Source of the DNA: Bacillota bacterium
GTDB taxonomy: Bacteria > Bacillota > Sulfobacillia > RBS10-35 > JAJYVN01
Length of the DNA stretch: 5,534 nt
Assembly (NCBI GenBank): GCA_021791995.1
Contig: JAJYVN010000204.1
Span: 1 to 5,534, forward strand
Direction of reading: 5' to 3'
Part shown: one piece after another, positions 1 to 5,453 of the stretch
Position numbering within the stretch: position 1 is the first letter of the stretch
Layout of the letters: each line of letters begins with the position of its first letter
Program-made: the position numbers and the translations under genes
The notes under the pieces: generated by a model
Databases searched by the model: none
Seen by the model: only the letters and a program-made list of their open reading frames with translations
What the model was told of the DNA's origin: nothing

Positions 1-93
1 GCCATCCACCGCTCCGGGCAGTGGAAGCGCTTCTGGGCGCGCCAGCCGCAGATGCGCCGCCCGGCCGCCCGGAGCTTGGCCAGCGCCGCCTAA
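1..93 (+). CDS. C-terminal end of an unrecognised protein (partial)
   Basis: Reading frame 1 is open from the window edge to a TAA at 91-93, giving the last 30 residues of a protein that starts outside the window. The tail is strongly basic (many Arg plus Lys and His), contains two Trp residues and ends in a small-residue stretch (SLASAA). Every one of the 30 sense codons ends in G or C, a strong coding bias for this frame; the other two forward frames lack such a pattern. This bias is more extreme than in metG downstream, which could point to a gene of different origin, but 30 codons is a small sample. I do not recognise the family. A transposase tail is possible but unproven. Confidence 0.5.
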   Translation, partial: AIHRSGQWKRFWARQPQMRRPAARSLASAA

Positions 94-98
94 CCCGA

Positions 99-110
99 CC
101 ACAATTGTGG
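99..110. repeat. 12-bp perfect palindrome CCACAATTGTGG
   Basis: CCACAATTGTGG is its own reverse complement. It lies 5 bases after the upstream stop codon and 25 bases before the -35 box of the metG promoter. Its 10-bp core, CACAATTGTG, occurs again at 5080-5089. The position suits an operator for a dimeric regulator, and the recurrence would also fit a terminal repeat of a mobile element. The sequence alone does not decide. Confidence 0.45.
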
Positions 111-111
111 G

Positions 112-135
112 GCGCACCCCTGACCCAGGGTGCGC
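112..135 (+). terminator. GC-rich inverted repeat, possible terminator or operator
   Basis: GCGCACCC (112-119) and GGGTGCGC (128-135) form an 8-bp perfect stem around an 8-base loop. It lies just after the upstream gene, so it may end that transcript, but no T-run follows, which weakens the terminator call. The right arm ends exactly where the TTGACA -35 box begins (136), so an operator role for the metG promoter is equally possible. Confidence 0.35.
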
Positions 136-165
136 TTGACACGCCTTGCCGCGAGTGCCTACGAT
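136..165 (+). promoter_or_regulatory. Sigma-A-type promoter for the metG-tatD-rsmA operon
   Basis: A perfect -35 hexamer TTGACA (136-141) is followed, after 18 bp, by TACGAT (160-165), which matches four of six bases of TATAAT including the key A and T positions. The predicted transcription start is near 172. This is the best promoter match seen upstream of metG, and it implies a leader of about 335 bases. Confidence 0.6.
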
Positions 166-291
166 AAAAGCCGATTACATTGAGGTCCGCGCGTGCCCGC
201 TGCGGGATTCGGTCGAGGACGGGCGGACGGTTGTGACGAAATATATATCCCGATGGCGCGTGCGATGGTAGTGGGCCACGATCTTGGTGCG

Positions 292-333
292 GCAGGCAGG
301 CTCCTGTGCCTTCGGGCGCAGGAGCCTGCTTGC
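292..333 (+). promoter_or_regulatory. 19-bp hairpin with UUCG tetraloop in the metG leader
   Basis: Bases 292-310 pair with 315-333 without a bulge; two of the 19 pairs are G-U wobbles (307/318 and 295/330). The loop is TTCG closed by a C-G pair, the exceptionally stable C(UUCG)G tetraloop. No T-run follows, so it is not a normal intrinsic terminator. It could be a regulatory or RNA-stability element, or a dispersed palindromic repeat. Confidence 0.6.
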
Positions 334-493
334 AATGCAGCCTGCCGGCATTCGATGCCGCGTGCCCGTCGCTCCGGCGGGATGGTCCTGCCCCCACCGC
401 TCACCATTGGAAGTCAGGGCCGGTCCGGGCCAGTTGCTTGTGTGTTGCGGGTCGTGACCATATGGCCTGCGGTTATGTGGCGCATGCGCGACG

Positions 494-498
494 GGAGG
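494..498 (+). promoter_or_regulatory. Shine-Dalgarno site for metG
   Basis: GGAGG, inside the purine run GGGAGGAAGGG (493-503), lies 8 bases before the ATG at 507. This is ideal spacing and is the main reason for placing the metG start at 507, although the frame stays open upstream to at least a GTG at 306. Confidence 0.8.
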
Positions 499-506
499 AA
501 GGGCGC

Positions 507-2588
507 ATGATGGGAGCAATGGATCCAACGACTGGCGAGATGGCCGCCACGGCAAAAGCGCACCAGAAGGCGTACTACGTCACCGCCGCCATCGACTATC
601 CCAATGGGGCGCCACATGTGGGCCATGCCTATGAAAAGGTGGCGGGGGATGCTCTGGCGCGCTACCAGAGGCTGCGCGGGCGTTCCGCTTACTATCTCAT
701 GGGCAACGACGAGCACTCGCAGAACGTCCTTCGGGCTGCGCGAGAACGAGGCGAAGACCCTGAAGCGTACTGTGCCCGGATGGCGGAAATATTCTCCGCT
801 GCCTGGCGCCATCTAGGTATCGGCTACGACACCTTCATGCGGACAAGCGACGAGCGTCACGTCCGCGCGGTGCAGACACTGATCGGGAGGCTGCATGAAC
901 GCGGACATGTTTATCGGGGCACGTATCATGGCTGGTATTGCGTGTCCTGTGAAGCCTTTGTAACGGAAAAGGAACTTGTGGACGGAGCCTGTCCGGTGCA
1001 CCATCGTCCCGTGGAGCGGGTTGAGGAGACCAATTGGTTTTTCCGGCTTTCTGCTTTTCGGAACGCGGTGCTGGCCCACATCGAGTCTTGTCCGGAGTTC
1101 GTCCGGCCAGAGGCACGGCGTCATGAAGTTCTCAACGTCCTACGGGATGGGCTTGAGGACATTTCGATTTCACGCGTGCGCGCCGACTGGGGCATTCCGC
1201 TGCCCTGGGATCCGGACCAAGTAGTATACGTGTGGTTCGATGCCCTGATCACATATCTCTCCGGAGCGGGTTTCGGCTGGGATGACGAGCGGTTTGCACG
1301 TCTCTGGCCGGCGGACGTCCACGTTATCGGAAAAGATATTATTCGCTTCCACTGTGTGATTTGGCCAGCGATGCTCCTGGCGGCCGGACTTCCTTTGCCA
1401 CGGACGGTGTATGGTCATGGTTTCATGAATGTCCGCGGTGAGAAGCTTAGCAAGACGACCGGTAACAGCGTGGACCCGGTCCGGTTCTCAGACCGATACG
1501 GTGTGGATGCCACGCGGTACTATCTGTTGGCGGAGACACCCTTTGGTCAGGACGGGAACTTCGCACCCGAGTCTTTCGTCAAGCGTTACAACTCGGATCT
1601 TGCCAATGACTTGGGCAATTTGTTGAGCCGCACCATGGCGATGATCGAACGCTTCAGCAGCGGGCGGATCCCGGATCCGCCGCCGGGATCGGATGACGGT
1701 TTTGCCGTTGCCGCAGAGGCGAGCGCGGCGGCCCTGGCGATGGCCATGGATGGCATGCGTCTCCACGATGGGCCCGCCGCTTTGCTCCCGCTCTGTGCCC
1801 GTGCGAACAAATACATCGATCAGCAGGCGCCGTGGGCTCTGGCCAAGCGCGGGGAGACTGCGCACCTGTCAGCGGTGCTCTATAACGTGGCGGAGGCCCT
1901 TCGGATCCTCGCCGTCGGTTTGTCCCCCTTTCTCGTGGAGGCATCGGCCGAGATCTATCGTCAATTGGGAATGCCGGACGGGGCGCTCGCCGCCGCCCGC
2001 TGGGGCGATCTCCGCTGGGGCGGATTGCCTCCCGATCTCCTGGTGCGGCGCGGGGGGGCGTTGTTTGTGCGTCTCGATCCTGAAGTGGTGTCGGGGGACG
2101 GTGAGTCCTTCGGAACTGCCGGTGGTGCCCGATCGGCAGTGCTCGGCGAGGGAACGGCCGAGCGTGTGGGGGGCGGCTGTGAGAGCGAGGGCGGTCTGTC
2201 TGGACGTTCCAACGTCCCACGGAGGGCTGAGCCCGAGGCCACGTCGACGGATGCGACAGCCGATCTGGTGACCATTGAGGATTTTGGACGCATCGATCTC
2301 CGCACGGCCACCGTAGTCGCAGCTGATCGTGTCCGGGGGGCTGATCGCTTATTGCGGCTAGAGTTGGACATGGGGGGCGGCGTGCACCGCCAGATTGTCT
2401 CTGGTATTGCGCAACATTATGATCCGCAGGGCATGGTGGGCCGGCAGGTAGTGGTGGTTGCCAACCTGCAGCCCGCGACCATCCGGGGCGTGGTCTCCCA
2501 CGGCATGCTCCTCGCCGCGGGTGACGAGCGTGGCTTGCGCCTGATCGTCCCTGACGCGCCGGTGACGCCGGGGACGGGTGTGCGGTGA
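507..2588 (+). CDS. metG: Methionine--tRNA ligase with C-terminal tRNA-binding domain
   Basis: Cytoplasmic class I aminoacyl-tRNA synthetase that charges tRNA-Met with methionine using ATP, needed for initiation and elongation. From the start at 507 it has 693 residues. The HIGH signature is HVGH at 37-40, inside YPNGAPHVGH. The zinc knuckle is C145-x2-C148 with C162-x2-H165, the single-knuckle type. The conserved VWFDALITYLSG and HVIGKDIIRFHCVIWPA segments follow, then the KMSKS loop as KLSKT at 313-317. A helical anticodon-binding domain comes next. A Gly/Ser/Glu-rich linker (about residues 530-585) leads to an OB-fold tRNA-binding domain of the Trbp111/EMAPII type (about 588-693, starting VTIEDFGRIDLR), usual for dimeric Firmicutes MetRS. 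Family members of this type are about 650-670 residues; the excess is in the linker and about 20 extra N-terminal residues. The start is fixed by the GGAGG site. The stop overlaps the tatD start (GTGA). Confidence 0.96.
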   Translation: MMGAMDPTTGEMAATAKAHQKAYYVTAAIDYPNGAPHVGHAYEKVAGDALARYQRLRGRSAYYLMGNDEHSQNVLRAARERGEDPEAYCARMAEIFSAAWRHLGIGYDTFMRTSDERHVRAVQTLIGRLHERGHVYRGTYHGWYCVSCEAFVTEKELVDGACPVHHRPVERVEETNWFFRLSAFRNAVLAHIESCPEFVRPEARRHEVLNVLRDGLEDISISRVRADWGIPLPWDPDQVVYVWFDALITYLSGAGFGWDDERFARLWPADVHVIGKDIIRFHCVIWPAMLLAAGLPLPRTVYGHGFMNVRGEKLSKTTGNSVDPVRFSDRYGVDATRYYLLAETPFGQDGNFAPESFVKRYNSDLANDLGNLLSRTMAMIERFSSGRIPDPPPGSDDGFAVAAEASAAALAMAMDGMRLHDGPAALLPLCARANKYIDQQAPWALAKRGETAHLSAVLYNVAEALRILAVGLSPFLVEASAEIYRQLGMPDGALAAARWGDLRWGGLPPDLLVRRGGALFVRLDPEVVSGDGESFGTAGGARSAVLGEGTAERVGGGCESEGGLSGRSNVPRRAEPEATSTDATADLVTIEDFGRIDLRTATVVAADRVRGADRLLRLELDMGGGVHRQIVSGIAQHYDPQGMVGRQVVVVANLQPATIRGVVSHGMLLAAGDERGLRLIVPDAPVTPGTGVR

Positions 2589-3436
2589 GGTTATGGGATA
2601 CCCATTGCCATCTGGCGGATGACCGGTTTGACGGCGACCGCATGGCCGCTGTCGCGCGCGCGGCGGCTGCGGGTGTTGAAACAGCTCTAGTGGTTGCCGC
2701 GGATCCTGCGTCGTGGGCAGCCGCGGCCCGGCTTCGGAGCCCGCAGTCGTGGCGGTCGGCGGATGCGGATGTTTCGTCATGTGTACCGCTGCGGTTGTTA
2801 TTCGCCTATGGTCTACACCCCCATGAGGCTATATTGGCATCCCCGTCGCTGTGGGCTGAACTGAAGGCTGGACTGGGTGCGCCGGGTATTGTGGCAGTGG
2901 GCGAAATCGGCTTGGATTACCACTATGAACACTCTTCTCGCGCGGCACAGCGCCATGCCTTTGAACGCCAACTGGAACTTGCGGCGGAGTGTGGCCTGCC
3001 GGTGATTCTCCATGAGCGGGAGGCTGCGGTGGATGTGCTGAATGTACTTCGGAGCATCGGCCTCCCCCCGCGAGGCGGCGTGTGGCACTGTTTTTCCGGA
3101 GGTCCGGATTTGGCAGAAGTGGCTTTGGCCCTTGGCCTCCACCTTGGTTTCGGCGGTCTGGTGACTTTCCGCCGGGGGGTGGAGGGCATACGCAGGGCAG
3201 CTTTGGAGTGCCCGGAGAATAGAATGGTTTTGGAAACAGATGCCCCATATCTCGCTCCGGTGCCCTATCGGGGGCAGCGCAACGAGCCGGCCTTTGTGGT
3301 CGCTGTTGCATCCTTTTTGGCAGAAGCGCGTGGTGTGACAGTGGAGGAACTGGCCCGTGCCACCGCACGTAACGCAGAGGATTTGTTCACCCCGTCGACG
3401 GTTGGGTTGGCCCTCGGGACGAGTCGATTGCAGTGA
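2585..3436 (+). CDS. tatD: TatD family metal-dependent hydrolase (DNase)
   Basis: Cytoplasmic TIM-barrel metallohydrolase; characterised TatD proteins are Mg-dependent 3'-5' DNA exonucleases, but the physiological substrate here is not shown. It has 283 residues. The metal ligands of the family are all present: H7 and H9 in DTHCHL, E107 in GEIGLDYHY, H143 in ILHERE, H168 in WHCFSG and D219 in LETDAPYL. The family motif RGQRNEP follows. It is about 25 residues longer than the typical 255-260: there is an insertion near residues 50-68 (including RSADADVSSC) and a short extra tail after AEDLF. Translation starts at GTG, the only sensible start because DTHCHL lies at the N-terminus. The GTG overlaps the metG stop by four bases and the gene's own TGA overlaps the rsmA start by four, so it depends on translational coupling; no strong Shine-Dalgarno site is visible. 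Confidence 0.94.
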   Translation: MRLWDTHCHLADDRFDGDRMAAVARAAAAGVETALVVAADPASWAAAARLRSPQSWRSADADVSSCVPLRLLFAYGLHPHEAILASPSLWAELKAGLGAPGIVAVGEIGLDYHYEHSSRAAQRHAFERQLELAAECGLPVILHEREAAVDVLNVLRSIGLPPRGGVWHCFSGGPDLAEVALALGLHLGFGGLVTFRRGVEGIRRAALECPENRMVLETDAPYLAPVPYRGQRNEPAFVVAVASFLAEARGVTVEELARATARNAEDLFTPSTVGLALGTSRLQ

Positions 3437-4374
3437 CAGCGTCAGAACTGCGCTCTGTACTGCGGCGACACGGACTCCGCTTGGGCCGCCGGCTTGGCCA
3501 GCATTTCCTATGTGCCCCATACATTCTCCACCGCATTGTCGACGCGGCCGAAATCGTTTGCGGGGACGCTGTTCTGGAGGTGGGTCCAGGTGTAGGTGGG
3601 CTTACGCGCGAACTGGTGACCACGGGCGCTTACGTAACCGCCGTTGAGCTCGATCTGGCTCTGCGACCGGCCCTGCTCGAAGTGTTGACGGCCCAGATGG
3701 ACGGCATCACTCCCCGGCCATGCGCTCCGGCGGGGTCCGTTGTGTCGGTTCTGCCCGATCTGGGGTCGGATATGGTCGGAGATCGTGTGCTGATCCTATG
3801 GACAGATGCGGTTGGCCTACCGTGGAGTCGCTTGGCCCTGATGATGCCGGGGCCATGGTGCATTTGCAGCAACCTCCCTTACTACATCACGGGGCCGTTC
3901 CTAGCCTCACTGTTTCGGGGCGAACTCCCCTGGGAACGCGCGGTATTACTCGTGCAGGCAGAGGCAGCGGAACGCATGGCGGCGGTGCCGGGCAGCAAGG
4001 CGTATGGTGCCTTCACCTGTCTGGTTCGCTATCATGCGGAGGTCGAGCGGCTGCTATCAGTCCCACCGCAGGCATTCGTGCCACCTCCACTGGTCGCGTC
4101 CGCCGTGGTGCGCCTGCGGCGCCGGATCACACCCCCCACGCTCGCGCCCCGCGAACCGTTGCTGCGTGTGGTGCGGGCCGCTTTTGCCCACCGGCGGAAA
4201 ACCCTCCGTAACGCCTTAGCCGCGGGACTGGCGATCCCCCATCATCCGCTCGAAGATGTGTTGGCAGCAGCAGGCATCGCTCCGATGCGCCGGGGCGAGA
4301 CTTTGGATCTCGTCGAATTCGGACATCTAACACAGTGTTTGCTTTCTGCCGGGTTCCTCTCCGTCATCGGTTGA
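3433..4374 (+). CDS. rsmA: 16S rRNA (adenine(1518)-N6/adenine(1519)-N6)-dimethyltransferase
   Basis: RsmA (KsgA) uses S-adenosylmethionine to dimethylate two adjacent adenines in the 3'-terminal helix of 16S rRNA, a late step and checkpoint of 30S assembly. It has 313 residues. Visible motifs: GQHFL at 22-26; SAM-binding motif I VLEVGPGVGGLT at 47-58; acidic E72 in AVELD; D125 in WTDA; catalytic motif IV NLPYYIT at 147-153; then AERMAAVPGSKAYGAF, FVPPPLVASAVVRL and AFAHRRKTLRNAL, all typical. It is longer than the usual 270-290 because the E72-to-D125 distance is 53 residues against 25 in the Bacillus subtilis protein as I recall it. The insertion falls in the SAM-domain region around residues 93-120. 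The GTG start overlaps the tatD stop (GTGA), marking the third gene of the operon. RNase M5 (rnmV), commonly just upstream in Firmicutes, is absent. Confidence 0.95.
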   Translation: MTASELRSVLRRHGLRLGRRLGQHFLCAPYILHRIVDAAEIVCGDAVLEVGPGVGGLTRELVTTGAYVTAVELDLALRPALLEVLTAQMDGITPRPCAPAGSVVSVLPDLGSDMVGDRVLILWTDAVGLPWSRLALMMPGPWCICSNLPYYITGPFLASLFRGELPWERAVLLVQAEAAERMAAVPGSKAYGAFTCLVRYHAEVERLLSVPPQAFVPPPLVASAVVRLRRRITPPTLAPREPLLRVVRAAFAHRRKTLRNALAAGLAIPHHPLEDVLAAAGIAPMRRGETLDLVEFGHLTQCLLSAGFLSVIG

Positions 4375-4527
4375 AGGACGGCTTTCCGGGGCCATGTCGG
4401 CATGTGGACATTTCGGCGGCGCTTCTGGATACTCGCCTGTAGGGTCATTCGGGACAGATAGCCGGGCACCACTCTCGCTCGGTGCACGGAAGTTAGGTCA
4501 GGGCAAGGGAAGGTAGAGGCCCGACCA
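4375..4527 (+). other. Intergenic region between rsmA and the ykuK-family gene
   Basis: No gene is visible in these 153 bases. Besides the candidate promoter at 4405-4433 there is a weak inverted repeat GCACC/GGTGC (4466-4470 with 4481-4485, 10-base loop) lacking a T-run. AGAGG (4515-4519) lies 8 bases before the ATG at 4528 and is the likely ribosome binding site. No convincing intrinsic terminator for the rsmA operon was found. Confidence 0.5.
4405..4433 (+). promoter_or_regulatory. Possible sigma-A promoter for the ykuK-family gene
   Basis: TGGACA (4405-4410, five of six to TTGACA) and GATACT (4428-4433, four of six to TATAAT) are separated by 17 bp. Transcription would start near 4440, leaving a leader of about 88 bases. 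Together with the gap after rsmA, this suggests that the gene is transcribed separately. Confidence 0.4.
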
Positions 4528-5001
4528 ATGGAGTTCATTAGTCCGACCAAAGGTGCCCTGTTGTTCGACCAAATGTTTGCGGAAATTGTCGCCTTTGTTC
4601 AGGAGGCGCCACAAGATACGTATACGCTGATCATCGGGTCGGATTCCCAGGCCCGAGAGCGTGAGGTCTCATTCGTCACGGCTATCGTCGTCCACCGTGT
4701 CGGTCGGGGGGCGAGGTACTTTTATCAGCGGCATTCGCACCGCCCAATGACGTCTTTGCGACAGAAGATCTTCTACGAAACCTCCCTGAGTCTGGCTCTT
4801 GCCAGCCGGATTGCGGAGCGCCTGTCGGAGAACGGTAACTCCCGACTGAACGTCGAAATCCACCTAGACATCGGCCAGCGCGGCGACACGCGCAGCCTGA
4901 TCCGGGAGATCGTCGGCATGGTCACCGGCAGCGGCTTCGACGCCAAGATCAAGCCTGATTCGTACGGCGCCAGCACCGTGGCTGACAAATACACAAAATG
5001 A
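4528..5001 (+). CDS. YkuK family RNase H-like protein (DUF458)
   Basis: This is a 157-residue full-length member of the DUF458/YkuK family, predicted to adopt an RNase H fold and widespread in Firmicutes; its substrate and cellular role are not established to my knowledge. The N-terminus MEFISPTKG and the segments IIGSDSQ (35-41), FVTAIVVHRVGRGARYFY (49-66), IHLDIGQRGDTRSLIREIVG (111-130) and the C-terminal IKPDSYGASTVADKYTK are the family hallmarks. Acidic residues D39, E84, D114 and D144 are spaced as possible metal ligands of an RNase H-type site; that assignment is inference. There is no signal peptide or membrane segment, so it should be cytoplasmic. The ATG at 4528 is chosen because AGAGG lies 8 bases upstream and the family N-terminus begins there. 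It lies 153 bases after rsmA, with its own possible promoter. Confidence 0.9.
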   Translation: MEFISPTKGALLFDQMFAEIVAFVQEAPQDTYTLIIGSDSQAREREVSFVTAIVVHRVGRGARYFYQRHSHRPMTSLRQKIFYETSLSLALASRIAERLSENGNSRLNVEIHLDIGQRGDTRSLIREIVGMVTGSGFDAKIKPDSYGASTVADKYTK

Positions 5002-5026
5002 ACGAGCTGGCAATGTCGGAGAAGCC

Positions 5027-5051
5027 TGGTCGGGCGTGCTTGGTCCGACCG
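5027..5051 (+). terminator. Hairpin after the ykuK-family gene, weak terminator candidate
   Basis: Bases 5027-5035 can pair with 5043-5051 (core GGTCGG/CCGACC, with two G-U pairs) around a 7-base loop, 26 bases after the stop codon. The position fits a transcription terminator, but no T-run follows, so intrinsic termination would be inefficient. Confidence 0.35.
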
Positions 5052-5079
5052 ACGGATTGCGGTGAAAATGGGTGTTCCA

Positions 5080-5089
5080 CACAATTGTG
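5080..5089. repeat. Second copy of the CACAATTGTG palindrome
   Basis: The perfect 10-bp palindrome CACAATTGTG matches the core of the site at 99-110. The outer bases differ (A on both sides here, C and G there). It lies 140 bases before the intron start. A shared regulator site or related mobile-element ends are both possible. Confidence 0.45.
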
Positions 5090-5203
5090 ACCGGTCTTTC
5101 GTGGGTGAGAGACACCCGATAGGGATTAACCCAAGGATACGGCATATATCACCCAAAAGGGAACCGAACTACCAGGTCTCTCCGCGAAGGCCCTCTCCAT
5201 GGA

Positions 5204-5219
5204 CTATAGTGGACCCCGG
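5204..5219 (+). other. Putative intron-binding sites IBS2 and IBS1 in the 5' exon
   Basis: CCCGG (5215-5219, positions -5 to -1 before the intron) is the exact complement of CCGGG at 5428-5432. AGTGG (5208-5212, positions -12 to -8) is the exact complement of CCACT at 5393-5397, and two more pairs form after one mismatch. These are the classical places for IBS1 and IBS2 of group II introns, so the block is the likely retrohoming target. Confidence 0.6.
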
Positions 5220-5383
5220 GTGCGCCGAGACGAAGCCGACCGATTCGAGTGGGTGAGATTCTCACCGCCGAAGGCCCAGCCAGCCACGGCGAAGTGAGTC
5301 TTGCGCCGCTGGCCCGCGAGGGCGGTGGCGAAGCGTAGACAGCGCGACGACCAGGCCGCAACCCTCGCGGGTGAAGGGATTGA

Positions 5384-5414
5384 GCCTCGATACCACTTTA
5401 TATTGTAATCAGGT
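5384..5414 (+). other. Predicted EBS2 hairpin of the group II intron
   Basis: Bases 5384-5387 pair with 5411-5414, 5389-5391 with 5408-5410, and 5392-5393 with 5405-5406, leaving single-base bulges at 5388 and 5407. The loop CACTTTATATT exposes CACT (5394-5397), complementary to AGTG at 5208-5211 in the upstream exon. A guide sequence in a terminal loop upstream of EBS1 is the expected arrangement. Confidence 0.5.
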
Positions 5415-5420
5415 CTGTTG

Positions 5421-5453
5421 CTCTGATCCGGGATATTAATACTACTGTCAGGG
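5421..5453 (+). other. Predicted EBS1 hairpin of the group II intron
   Basis: CTCTGA (5421-5426) pairs with TCAGGG (5448-5453), with one G-U pair, around a 21-base loop. The loop begins with T and then CCGGG (5428-5432), complementary to the five bases immediately before the intron. This matches the known location of EBS1 in a terminal loop of domain I. Confidence 0.55.

Larger units (their letters stand above)
172..506 (+). promoter_or_regulatory. Long structured 5' leader of metG
   Basis: This stretch separates the predicted transcription start from metG. Reading it as RNA shows a run of hairpins: an outer stem GTCCGC/GCGGAC (185-190 with 223-228) enclosing a small CCCG/CGGG hairpin (196-206); a 19-bp hairpin (292-333, listed separately); CGGCAT/ATGCCG with a 3-base loop (346-360); and CCCGTCG/CGGCGGG with a 3-base loop, containing one G-U pair (365-381). 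GGCAGGC (291-297) can also pair with GCCTGCC (340-346), which would open the large hairpin, so two exclusive folds are conceivable. I could not find a T-box (TGGNACCGCG) or the conserved core of a SAM riboswitch. No U-tract follows any stem. A 105-codon GTG-started frame (193-510) also crosses the leader and overlaps the metG start by ATGA; see findings. Confidence 0.45.
5002..5219 (+). other. Non-coding stretch between the ykuK-family gene and the group II intron
   Basis: No convincing gene is seen in these 218 bases. They contain the hairpin at 5027-5051, the palindrome CACAATTGTG at 5080-5089, a short GGGTG/CACCC hairpin (5103-5117), and, at the end, the presumed intron target (5203-5219), which includes the 8-bp palindrome ACTATAGT (5203-5210). 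An ATG at 5199 with GAAGG 8 bases upstream would read MDYSGPR up to the intron junction, so a gene might begin here and be interrupted by the intron, but seven codons cannot prove it. Confidence 0.4.

Noticed and set aside
306..506. N-terminal extension of metG to a GTG at 306
   Set aside because: The frame is open, but there is no Shine-Dalgarno site at 306, the GTG lies inside the 19-bp hairpin, and the extra 67 residues look unlike any MetRS. The GGAGG site fixes 507.
172..506. T-box or SAM riboswitch controlling metG
   Set aside because: The T-box core TGGNACCGCG is absent (the nearest is TGGTCCTGCC at 384-393), and no SAM-I core or terminator with a U-tract was found. A divergent element cannot be excluded.
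1693..2271. 192-residue + strand frame inside metG
   Set aside because: It is an alternative frame within metG with Arg/Pro/Ser-rich composition and no ribosome binding site.
1654..2643. 329-residue open frame on the minus strand inside metG
   Set aside because: It is antisense to a clear MetRS. Its Pro/Arg-rich, low-complexity product is typical of the shadow of a GC-rich gene.
2813..3520. 235-residue minus-strand open frame opposite tatD
   Set aside because: It overlaps well-supported tatD and rsmA sequence completely and has no recognisable motif.
5196..5219. Group IIC intron inserted after a terminator hairpin
   Set aside because: IIC introns follow a terminator stem and lack EBS2. Here only a weak TCCA/TGGA stem precedes the junction, there is no T-run, and an EBS2-IBS2 pairing is present.
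5062..5256. 64-codon + strand ORF
   Set aside because: It runs across the predicted intron junction at 5220, lacks a Shine-Dalgarno site and has no recognisable motif.
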